From an uncultured Clostridia bacterium (GTDB lineage: Bacteria > Bacillota > Clostridia > Christensenellales > Borkfalkiaceae): DNA of 5,635 bases. Every line of letters starts with the position of its first letter. Position 1 is the first letter of the stretch. The notes beneath the pieces are model-generated. The model saw nothing but the letters and a program-made list of their open reading frames with translations, did no database searches and was not told the DNA's origin. Location: contig CAMOXE010000157.1 in NCBI GenBank assembly GCA_946628865.1, positions 1-5,635 of the forward strand. The letters are read 5' to 3'. Below are positions 1-5,463 of the stretch, one piece after another. The position numbers and the translations under genes were made by a program.

Positions 1-875
1 CCTGACAGTTTCGCCACGTCGTAAGCGTTCTCGACAATCGTCGCTCCGCTGTTTATAAGCGTTTTACAAGTCCTTCCCGCCTCGCCGAATCCGTAGGGAA
101 AACAGCATACGTCTTTGCCGTATTCTATCGCGAATTCCGCGGTGTAGCGCGTTCCGCTCTTCTCGTCGCCGCCGACTACCAGAGTTCCGTCGCCCAGAGC
201 CGCGATGAGCCTGTTGCGCATTATATACATATATCCCAGCGACGGAGTGCCGCAAGGTTTTTCGGATATTATCAATCCTTTTTCGAGTATTTTCCCGACT
301 AAATTCGCTTGCGACGCAGGATGTAATCCGTCCACGCCGCCCGCAAATACGGATATTACGTTTCCGCCTTTTATTCCGCCGGTTATAGCCGCTTTGTCTC
401 CTCCTACCGCAATGCCCGTTACTATCGTAACGCCCGCCTTGGAGAGTTCAAAGGCGACTTCTTCGGTTTTTGCCAGATACTCTCCGAGCATTTTTCTCGA
501 GCCGACTATCGAAAACTTTTTCGCGCTTTCGAGTAGTTTTGCATTGCCTCTATAGTAAACCGCGAGCGGAGGCTCGGGAATATTTTTAAACGCGCTCGGA
601 TAGCCTACCGAAAAATAGGTAATAACCCCGTCCGCCTTTGCCGTCGCCGCCTTGACGCAATCGTCCGCGACTTCCGCATTCTTTGCCGCGCCGATAACCG
701 CTGCGGCGTAAAGTTCCTTGCCGACGGATTTAAAATACCGCTCTATAAGCCGATTATCGTGAAAAATCGCGCTCGGCCTCGGCAACGACTTCAAGAGTCC
801 CATTTTATAAACGTATTCGAGTTTTGAGAAGGAATCCAAAAAGACCACCGCTCTCTCGTCGTCGTTTAAATTCAT
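1..875 (-). CDS. dprA: DNA-processing protein DprA (Smf), 3' end cut by window edge
   Basis: DprA binds single-stranded DNA, protects it and loads RecA, mainly during natural transformation. My translation from the ATG at 875-873 stays open to the left edge and gives 291 residues without a stop. Residues 1-115 are a weakly conserved helical N-terminal region. The Rossmann-like core follows: FSIVGSRK at 121-128 (phosphate-binding GSR), VTGIAVGGDKAA at 152-163 (the SGLARGID position), FAGGVDGLHP at 177-186, LIISEKPCG at 201-209, RNRLIAAL at 220-227, EKSGTRYTAEFA at 238-249 and CCFPYG at 257-262. The family is certain, but the protein is divergent: the Arg of SGLARGID is absent, the usual VVEA is VVGG, and VPG is FPYG. 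A C-terminal winged helix, if present, lies outside the window. The start overlaps the comM stop as ATGA, and AGAGGAAG sits just upstream, so translation is probably coupled to comM. Confidence 0.93.
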   Translation of the reverse strand, partial: MNLNDDERAVVFLDSFSKLEYVYKMGLLKSLPRPSAIFHDNRLIERYFKSVGKELYAAAVIGAAKNAEVADDCVKAATAKADGVITYFSVGYPSAFKNIPEPPLAVYYRGNAKLLESAKKFSIVGSRKMLGEYLAKTEEVAFELSKAGVTIVTGIAVGGDKAAITGGIKGGNVISVFAGGVDGLHPASQANLVGKILEKGLIISEKPCGTPSLGYMYIMRNRLIAALGDGTLVVGGDEKSGTRYTAEFAIEYGKDVCCFPYGFGEAGRTCKTLINSGATIVENAYDVAKLS

Positions 876-2389
876 ATACTTCCTCTGTAACTTACCGCTT
901 CGAGCAGGTGTTCGGGCAATATGTCGGGACTTTCCGCCATATCCGCGATAGTCCGCGCGACTTTGATAATTCTGCTCCTCGCCCGTGCCGACAAGTTAAA
1001 CGCCTCGTAGTAGTTTTTTAAAAGCCCCTCGCACTCGGCGCTTAAAGCGCAGTATTTTAAAATGTGTTTTTCGCCCATTTCGGCGTTAGTATGAATATTA
1101 TCGCCGCAAAACCTTTCGCGTTGCAACGCTCTGGCTCTGTTTACGCGCTCTCGCACGGATTTTGAACTCTCGCCGCCCTCTTTGGATATGAGGTCGGAAT
1201 ATTCCACGTTCCCGACGTTTATCCTTATATCGATTCTATCGAGAAGAGGACCTGAAATCTTCGCTTTATACTTTTCTATCTGCGCCGCCGAACAGGTACA
1301 AACGGCGGTTTTCGACCCGAAATTGCCGCAAGGGCATGGATTCATACTCCCTATCAGCATAAAACTTGCCGGGTACTTTACGCTCGCTTTTACGCGCGTT
1401 ACCGTAATAACTCTGTCCTCGAGCGGTTGGCGCAGAGATTCGAGTAGCGCGCGACTGTATTCCGGCATCTCGTCGAGATATAAAACACCGTTATGCGCAA
1501 GGCTTATCATGCCGGGTTTTGCGGACTGTCCGCCGCCGATAAGCGAGGCGTTGCTCGCCGTGTGGTGCGGAGTTATGAACGGTCGGCGAAAAACTATGCC
1601 GTCGTCTTTGGACAAAAGCCCCGCTACGCTGTGGATTTTAGTCGTTTCCAAAGACTCTTGAAAACTCATCGTAGGCATTATCGACGGAACGCATTTGGCG
1701 AGCATCGATTTTCCCGAACCGGGAGGACCTATGAGTATTATATTATGATTGCCGCTCACCGCTATCTCGAGCGCGCGGCGGGCAAAAGCCTGACCTTTAA
1801 CGAATTTTAAGTCGTTATCGTATTCCACGTCGTCCGTTTTGACGTAATAGTCCGCCGTCGAAAGCGGTTGCTTTTCAAGTTTCCCCGTCAAAAAATCGCA
1901 GGTTTCGCTCAGTTTTTTGACCGTGAACACGTCTATTCCGGCAATGTATTCCGCCTCTTTGCGGTTTTCGTCGGATATTATCGCTCTTTTATACCCCCTC
2001 GCTTTTGCCGAAATCAATAGCGGCAACACGCCGTTTACGCCTCTGACTCCGCCGTCCAACGATAGTTCCCCGATGAACACGGTATCTCTGAGTTCTACAA
2101 AACCGAGTTGTCCGGACGCGATTATAACGCCGAGCGCTATCGGAAGGTCCAGCCCGGCGCCCTCTTTTTTGACGTCCGCGGGAGCGAGGTTTACGGTTAT
2201 TTTGTGATGCGGGAACTCTTTCCCGCTGTTTTTCACCGCGGAACGGACTCGCTCTTTGGATTCTTTTACCGCGGCGTCCGGCAATCCCACTATATCGAAC
2301 GACGGTAAACCGTTGTTCGTATCGACCTCGACGTCAACCGCGCAGCCGTCCAGACCGTCGAGAACGAATCCTATCGTCTTAGCGAGCAT
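872..2389 (-). CDS. comM: ComM/YifB family Mg-chelatase-like AAA+ ATPase
   Basis: A cytoplasmic hexameric AAA+ protein. In Haemophilus and Vibrio, ComM is a branch-migration helicase that extends heteroduplex during natural transformation; the role of the Firmicute homologue (YifB) is less well tested. The 505 residues match the usual family length (about 500). Residues 1-165 are the ChlI domain with a Lon/S5-like fold (LPSFDIVGLPDAAVKES at 28-44, NLAPAD at 67-72). The ATPase core has Walker A GPPGSGKS at 221-228, Walker B VLYLDE at 302-307, and sensor 1 in SMNPCPCG at 348-355. C352, C354, C364 and C366 form the CPC-CxC set typical of this family, probably metal binding. LLDRIDI at 382-388 carries the likely arginine finger, and SARARSRI at 467-474 gives sensor 2 in the C-terminal Mg-chelatase domain. 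All motifs are intact. The ATG is preceded by AGAGG at 7-nt spacing, placed inside the end of the upstream gene, whose stop is 4 nt away. The TGA stop overlaps the dprA start. Confidence 0.97.
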   Translation of the reverse strand: MLAKTIGFVLDGLDGCAVDVEVDTNNGLPSFDIVGLPDAAVKESKERVRSAVKNSGKEFPHHKITVNLAPADVKKEGAGLDLPIALGVIIASGQLGFVELRDTVFIGELSLDGGVRGVNGVLPLLISAKARGYKRAIISDENRKEAEYIAGIDVFTVKKLSETCDFLTGKLEKQPLSTADYYVKTDDVEYDNDLKFVKGQAFARRALEIAVSGNHNIILIGPPGSGKSMLAKCVPSIMPTMSFQESLETTKIHSVAGLLSKDDGIVFRRPFITPHHTASNASLIGGGQSAKPGMISLAHNGVLYLDEMPEYSRALLESLRQPLEDRVITVTRVKASVKYPASFMLIGSMNPCPCGNFGSKTAVCTCSAAQIEKYKAKISGPLLDRIDIRINVGNVEYSDLISKEGGESSKSVRERVNRARALQRERFCGDNIHTNAEMGEKHILKYCALSAECEGLLKNYYEAFNLSARARSRIIKVARTIADMAESPDILPEHLLEAVSYRGSI

Positions 2390-2393
2390 AACG

Positions 2394-4181
2394 TTACCTC
2401 TGCCAACCGTATAAAATTTTCGCCGCGGTTTCGCCGAGGTTTACCCCGAACACACCGAAACAACAGCCGATAAACGTTATAAAGGCCGCAACCAGCAGTA
2501 TTACGGTAACGCAAAACGCCTTTTTATCGAATAATCTTTCCGCGGCGGATATTCCTATCATTATGAATATCGAGTATATCGAAACGAACGCCGCGCCGCC
2601 CGCCACGGATAAATTTATGCCGATTATAAGCGGAAGATAAATAAACGCCGACGTAACTGCGGTAAGTTTATATTTATTTCTTATTCCGACCCAAACTCTT
2701 CCGAACTTTTTCGTCTTTGAAAGAACAAGACAAACCGTCGAAAAGACAAGTCCCACAAGCGCGAATACGCAAGGCAGATAATTTATAAGTTTATAACTTT
2801 GACCGACCGCCTCGCTGCCGTAACCTATCAAAAGCCCCGCCGCAGAAACGCTGCGATTTATTCCGAACGAAGCGCCGACGTCGCTTATTACCCCGCTTAA
2901 AAATCCGCCGTAAGTTCCCGTTATCTGACTTTGCGTTATGGCGTAGAAAAGCAAAAGCAAAACCATCGGCATGACTATAAACGCGAGCGGCATCGCCCAA
3001 ACGCAAGTCGCGACGTCGCGATTATGCCTTAAATATACGGTCTCTTTTTCAAGACCTTCAGCGCTTTCGTAAGCGACTTTATATTCCTTATGAGTTTTAT
3101 ATAACGCCATGCCCCATATTACCGGCACTCCCGCAAGCGCGATTATATTATGCGCTCCGAAAGAAACCGCAAGCGCGATAAAAATCCCGCACGAAACGAG
3201 GTTTTTGACCGCGGCGCTCCGAGGCGAAAATTTATACCTTTCCGCATAAAAGCCCACGGCGGAATAATATGCGAGGATTATAAACGGCACGGCGCACGCC
3301 GACGAGGCGGTAACCGCTCCCGATAAAAGCGCGCCGGAAAAGAACGCGAACAACGACCCGAAAAGCGCCGCCGTATCGCTTGCGAACAATCTGCCTATCA
3401 AAAGATACAACGCAAGCAGCGCAACGTACCCGCTTAAAAGCGAGAAAAATCTTATAGCGAACGGACTTCTGCCCATTATCGCGACCGCGATAGCGTTTAA
3501 AACCGTGGAAAGCGGCGCTTTGCCTGAGGTTTCACCGCCCGTAAACAGTCCGTCCGCCGCCTCCAACTCTTTTACCTCCTCCTCGGAGAGTTTATACGCG
3601 TATGCGGACGAGAGGTTAAACGCGCCCTGCTCGTCGAAAACGTTAGCCGCAGACGACTTCGTCGTGTCGCTATACGAAACCAGACTTTTTATTTTTATGC
3701 GCGCGCCCGTTTCGGAAACAAACGCGACTTCACAAAGTTCAAACGCGTCGGGAGTATGAATTTTTACTCTGCTTAGCTTTATACCGTTCGTGGTTATTTT
3801 TTGCCAGCCGTAAAACTCGGTTATTTCCGCGGCGACGCGCTCGTTATACGAAGTTTCCCCGCCCGAAGGCGTTTTAAAATCGAAAAATATAGAGACTTTT
3901 CCTTTTTCTTGCGAAGAGTACGTCTTTCCGACGTAAACGTAAATATCCTTTACGCCGTAATCTTCGGTTTTTTCCTTGCCGTCGTCGCCCTTTACCGTAT
4001 GAGTTCTGTCCAAGTCCAGCGTTATATACGAGTGGTCTACGTCCCCGTCGGCGGACTCTTTAACCGCGGCGAGCCAATATGTTTCGGGAACGTTAGCCGT
4101 TCCGACTAAAAACGCGCCGCAAAGCACGAACGCTATCGCCAGCGCCAAAGCGTAAATCGTAAAAACGTAATTCTTCCGCAT
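2394..4181 (-). CDS. Polytopic membrane protein, divergent GT-C / PMT-like glycosyltransferase-related
   Basis: A 595-residue integral membrane protein. An N-terminal helix (about 6-27) anchors a ~190-residue extracytoplasmic, beta-rich domain (about 30-220), followed by roughly ten hydrophobic segments (near 244-263, 269-290, 294-313, 327-346, 347-361, 394-415, 446-455, 467-489, 506-546, 556-580). The stretch VFDEQ (181-185), then KAPLS (221-225), MGRSPFAIRFFSLLSG (236-251) and YLLIGRLF (259-266), resembles Firmicute PMT/GT39-like proteins, where LVDEQ precedes a FDEIYH segment and HPPLGK...FGMNPFGWR. Those family enzymes transfer sugars from a polyprenyl phosphate carrier outside the membrane. 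Here the FDE acidic pair and the HPP are not visible, so catalytic activity is doubtful. The beta-rich insert with YGW (124-126) could be a carbohydrate-binding-like sandwich, which is inference. First gene of the operon; the start is supported by AGAGG at 4188-4192, 6 nt from the ATG. Family assignment is tentative; membrane topology is solid. Confidence 0.72.
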   Translation of the reverse strand: MRKNYVFTIYALALAIAFVLCGAFLVGTANVPETYWLAAVKESADGDVDHSYITLDLDRTHTVKGDDGKEKTEDYGVKDIYVYVGKTYSSQEKGKVSIFFDFKTPSGGETSYNERVAAEITEFYGWQKITTNGIKLSRVKIHTPDAFELCEVAFVSETGARIKIKSLVSYSDTTKSSAANVFDEQGAFNLSSAYAYKLSEEEVKELEAADGLFTGGETSGKAPLSTVLNAIAVAIMGRSPFAIRFFSLLSGYVALLALYLLIGRLFASDTAALFGSLFAFFSGALLSGAVTASSACAVPFIILAYYSAVGFYAERYKFSPRSAAVKNLVSCGIFIALAVSFGAHNIIALAGVPVIWGMALYKTHKEYKVAYESAEGLEKETVYLRHNRDVATCVWAMPLAFIVMPMVLLLLFYAITQSQITGTYGGFLSGVISDVGASFGINRSVSAAGLLIGYGSEAVGQSYKLINYLPCVFALVGLVFSTVCLVLSKTKKFGRVWVGIRNKYKLTAVTSAFIYLPLIIGINLSVAGGAAFVSIYSIFIMIGISAAERLFDKKAFCVTVILLVAAFITFIGCCFGVFGVNLGETAAKILYGWQR

Positions 4182-4187
4182 ATTTAA

Positions 4188-4230
4188 CCTCTTTTAATTC
4201 TAATATACAACATATTTTTCGTTTTGTAAA
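4188..4230 (-). promoter_or_regulatory. Proximal promoter and RBS of the PMT-like/comM/dprA operon
   Basis: On the minus strand there is TTTACA at 4230-4225, a 17-nt spacer and TATATT at 4207-4202, a good sigma-A type pair. The predicted transcription start is near 4195, which leaves a leader of only about 14 nt holding the AGAGG Shine-Dalgarno at 4192-4188. No operator-like inverted repeat is visible. Assignment is by motif and spacing only. Confidence 0.65.
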
Positions 4231-4258
4231 CCGTTTTCACTTAATTTTCGCACTTTTC

Positions 4259-4287
4259 ATTATATTATTATATATTGAAAATGACAA
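4259..4287 (-). promoter_or_regulatory. Distal promoter of the PMT-like/comM/dprA operon
   Basis: TTGTCA at 4287-4282 and a perfect TATAAT at 4264-4259 are separated by 17 nt on the minus strand. The -35 box begins within the T-run that follows the rplS terminator hairpin, so terminator and promoter are directly abutted. Predicted start is near 4252, giving a leader of about 70 nt. The region is very AT-rich, so a chance -10 is possible, but the paired spacing makes this a good candidate. Confidence 0.6.
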
Positions 4288-4320
4288 AAATCGCCCTCGC
4301 ACGCTTGCGTGCGAGGGCGA
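4282..4320 (-). terminator. Intrinsic terminator of rplS
   Basis: Positions 4291-4320 form a perfect inverted repeat: a GC-rich 13-bp stem (TCGCCCTCGCACG and its complement) closed by a 4-nt loop. On the minus strand it is followed by TTTTTGTCATTTT. It starts 27 nt after the rplS stop. The stem is unusually long and stable for an intrinsic terminator. The matching A-run on the plus-strand far side is weak, so it should act for minus-strand transcription only. Confidence 0.93.
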
Positions 4321-4347
4321 AATTCATTTGAAAATAAAATACTACGC

Positions 4348-4689
4348 TTATAAAATCTCTTCTACTTTAGCCGCTTTACCGGTAAGTTCGCGAAGATAAT
4401 AGAGTTTCGCTCTTCTTACCTTACCTCTTCTTACCACCGTTATACCGGCAACCTTGGGAGAGTGGATCGGGAAAGTTCTTTCAACGCCTATTCCGTAAGA
4501 CAATCTTCTTACCGTAAACGTCTCTCTGATTCCGCCGTTTTTCTTGGCGATGACTATTCCCTCGAAGTTCTGTATTCTTTCCTTGCTGCCTTCGATTACC
4601 TTTACCGATACCCTTACGGTATCACCGACCGCAAAGACGGGAACTTCCGCTTTTAAGTTTTCTTTTTCGATTTGTTCAATAATATTCAC
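4348..4689 (-). CDS. rplS: 50S ribosomal protein L19
   Basis: L19 sits at the 30S/50S interface of the ribosome. The 113 residues match the usual family length. Diagnostic segments are the N-terminal IIEQIEKENLK (3-13), VGDTVRVSVKVIEG (21-34), IQNFEGIVIAKKNGG (39-53), GVERTFPIHSP (68-78) and the family signature VVRRGKVRRAKLYYLR (85-100), followed by LTGKAAKV (102-109). The start codon is GTG (4689-4687) with a strong GGAGG at 8-nt spacing; no better ATG exists nearby. It is apparently monocistronic: its own promoter upstream, a strong terminator downstream. In most Firmicutes it follows trmD in the rpsP-rimM-trmD-rplS operon, which is not the arrangement here. Confidence 0.98.
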   Translation of the reverse strand: MNIIEQIEKENLKAEVPVFAVGDTVRVSVKVIEGSKERIQNFEGIVIAKKNGGIRETFTVRRLSYGIGVERTFPIHSPKVAGITVVRRGKVRRAKLYYLRELTGKAAKVEEIL

Positions 4690-4797
4690 GACTTATACCT
4701 CCATTATTACTAAGCGTTCGCGATCGTCGTCGACAAGTATTTTTTGTAAATTATACCGTTTTCAGTCGACTTACGTCGGAGGACCGCCCGAAGTCTT
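4690..4797 (-). promoter_or_regulatory. rplS 5' leader with candidate structured element
   Basis: The leader of about 107 nt is longer than needed for initiation. At its very 5' end (4795-4768) GACTTCGG can pair with CCGA and AGTC, forming two stacked 4-bp helices with a 4-nt CGTA bulge on the 3' side and an 8-nt loop. The palindrome AGTCGACT (4771-4764) follows, and a second GTCGAC occurs closer to the start codon. Autoregulatory L19 leaders are known in Firmicutes; I cannot confirm that this one matches that family. The GGAGG Shine-Dalgarno lies near 4702-4698. Confidence 0.35.
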
Positions 4798-4802
4798 TTC
4801 CT

Positions 4803-4831
4803 ATTTTAACATATCTCTTTTTCTTTTGCAA
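4803..4831 (-). promoter_or_regulatory. rplS promoter with extended -10
   Basis: TTGCAA at 4831-4826, a 17-nt spacer, then TAAAAT at 4808-4803 preceded by TGT, which is an extended -10 element. The predicted start is near 4796, giving a leader of about 107 nt before the GTG. It lies downstream of the terminator at 4871-4891, which fits an independent transcription unit. A second TATAAT occurs at 4755-4750 but lacks a recognisable -35 box. Confidence 0.72.
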
Positions 4832-4870
4832 GCGTTTTTAAGCCGCTTTTCGATTTTTATAAATTAATTG

Positions 4871-4891
4871 ATAAAAAACCGACTGTCGGTT
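4871..4891 (-). terminator. Intrinsic terminator after the small membrane protein gene
   Basis: On the minus strand AACCGA (4891-4886), loop CAG, TCGGTT (4882-4877) form a 6-bp hairpin whose last two bases begin a run of six Ts. It lies about 42 nt after the stop of the membrane protein gene and 40 nt before the rplS -35 box. A second AACCGA copy lies just upstream (about 4905-4900) and could pair with the same TCGGTT as an alternative fold. The stem is short, so termination may be partial. Confidence 0.7.
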
Positions 4892-4932
4892 ACAACAATC
4901 GGTTATAGGGAAAATCTTCTTTGCTTTACTTT

Positions 4933-5445
4933 TTATTCTTTTATTTTTTTATTTAAAAACGCAACTATTCCGTCCGGGTCTTTTACCGGAAACCCATAAG
5001 GCTTATCGATATACAGTAAACAGGTCTTGTTTACCACAGACGCCGACTTTATATCTCCGTACTTCAAAATTTTACTTACTGTCTGCTTAGAGGTAAAATC
5101 GTACACGTTTATCTTTACAACGTCGTCGTAGCAGACTATGCTCGTATTCTCGAAGCGCTTGTACAACACCTTGTAGTAATAATAAATTCCTGCCGCCGCA
5201 ATTAAAGCGACAACCATAGTAACCCACATGGCGGTAGACATAACCTCATAAGTAGCAATCGTATCCGCAGAGAAATACCTCTTAAACTCGTCATTTCTTA
5301 AAGAATTTGCCTTGCCGGAACACGCGATTGCTATAATTAACGCTATAACCGCGAGTCCAAGCGCGACAAACACCGCTATCATCATCGGCTTTGCTTTCGC
5401 AGGATCGCCCTTTGCAACTTTTATTGGTTGATTTTCCATTTTCAT
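4933..5445 (-). CDS. Small two-helix membrane protein with possible PH-like C-terminal domain
   Basis: I do not recognise this 170-residue protein as a named gene. Residues 1-20 are polar and basic, helix 1 spans about 20-42, a 28-residue polar loop follows, helix 2 spans about 71-95 and ends in IYYYYKVLYKR. By the positive-inside rule both ends are cytoplasmic. Residues 98-170 alternate strand-like segments (SIVCYDDVVKINVYDF, TVSKILKYGDIKSASVV, TCLLYIDKP) and end in a lysine-rich helix (DGIVAFLNKKIKE), an arrangement like bacterial PH (bPH) domains; this is inference from pattern only. Two in-frame ATGs compete: the one at 5445 is only 3 nt from AAGGAG, the one at 5439 is 9 nt away and better spaced, so the protein may be 168 residues. 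It ends before a hairpin terminator and is unlikely to be co-transcribed with rplS except by read-through. Confidence 0.85.
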   Translation of the reverse strand: MKMENQPIKVAKGDPAKAKPMMIAVFVALGLAVIALIIAIACSGKANSLRNDEFKRYFSADTIATYEVMSTAMWVTMVVALIAAAGIYYYYKVLYKRFENTSIVCYDDVVKINVYDFTSKQTVSKILKYGDIKSASVVNKTCLLYIDKPYGFPVKDPDGIVAFLNKKIKE

Positions 5446-5463
5446 TATCTCCTTTTCGTGTTT

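Noticed and set aside
64..255. Minus-strand ORF of 63 codons within dprA
   Set aside because: It is out of frame with DprA, Arg/Gly-rich and without family likeness; the DprA frame covers the same bases with clear conserved motifs.
205..555. Plus-strand ORF of 116 codons opposite dprA
   Set aside because: An antisense shadow of the DprA coding frame, low complexity in Pro/Ser/Phe, with no credible Shine-Dalgarno.
1182..1661. Plus-strand ORF of 159 codons opposite comM
   Set aside because: Antisense shadow of the ATPase core of ComM; the minus frame carries every expected motif.
872..2389. ComM considered as a true magnesium chelatase subunit (ChlI/BchI)
   Set aside because: The N-terminal Lon-like domain and the CPC-CxC cysteine set mark the YifB/ComM branch, and no chelatase partner or tetrapyrrole gene is adjacent.
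2791..3006. Minus-strand ORF of 71 codons inside the membrane protein gene
   Set aside because: Alternate frame, Arg-rich, no ribosome binding site; the main frame is continuous and encodes membrane helices.
4291..4320. Perfect palindrome considered as a protein-binding operator or a repeat element
   Set aside because: Position just after the rplS stop and the following T-run explain it fully as an intrinsic terminator, and no second copy occurs in the window.
4750..4755. Perfect TATAAT on the minus strand in the rplS leader considered as a second rplS promoter
   Set aside because: No recognisable -35 hexamer at 16-18 nt upstream and no extended -10 TG; kept only as a remark.
4544..4867. 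Plus-strand ORF of 107 codons spanning the rplS start and its upstream region
   Set aside because: It crosses the rplS promoter and leader, is Ser/Thr/Phe low-complexity, and lies opposite conserved L19 sequence.
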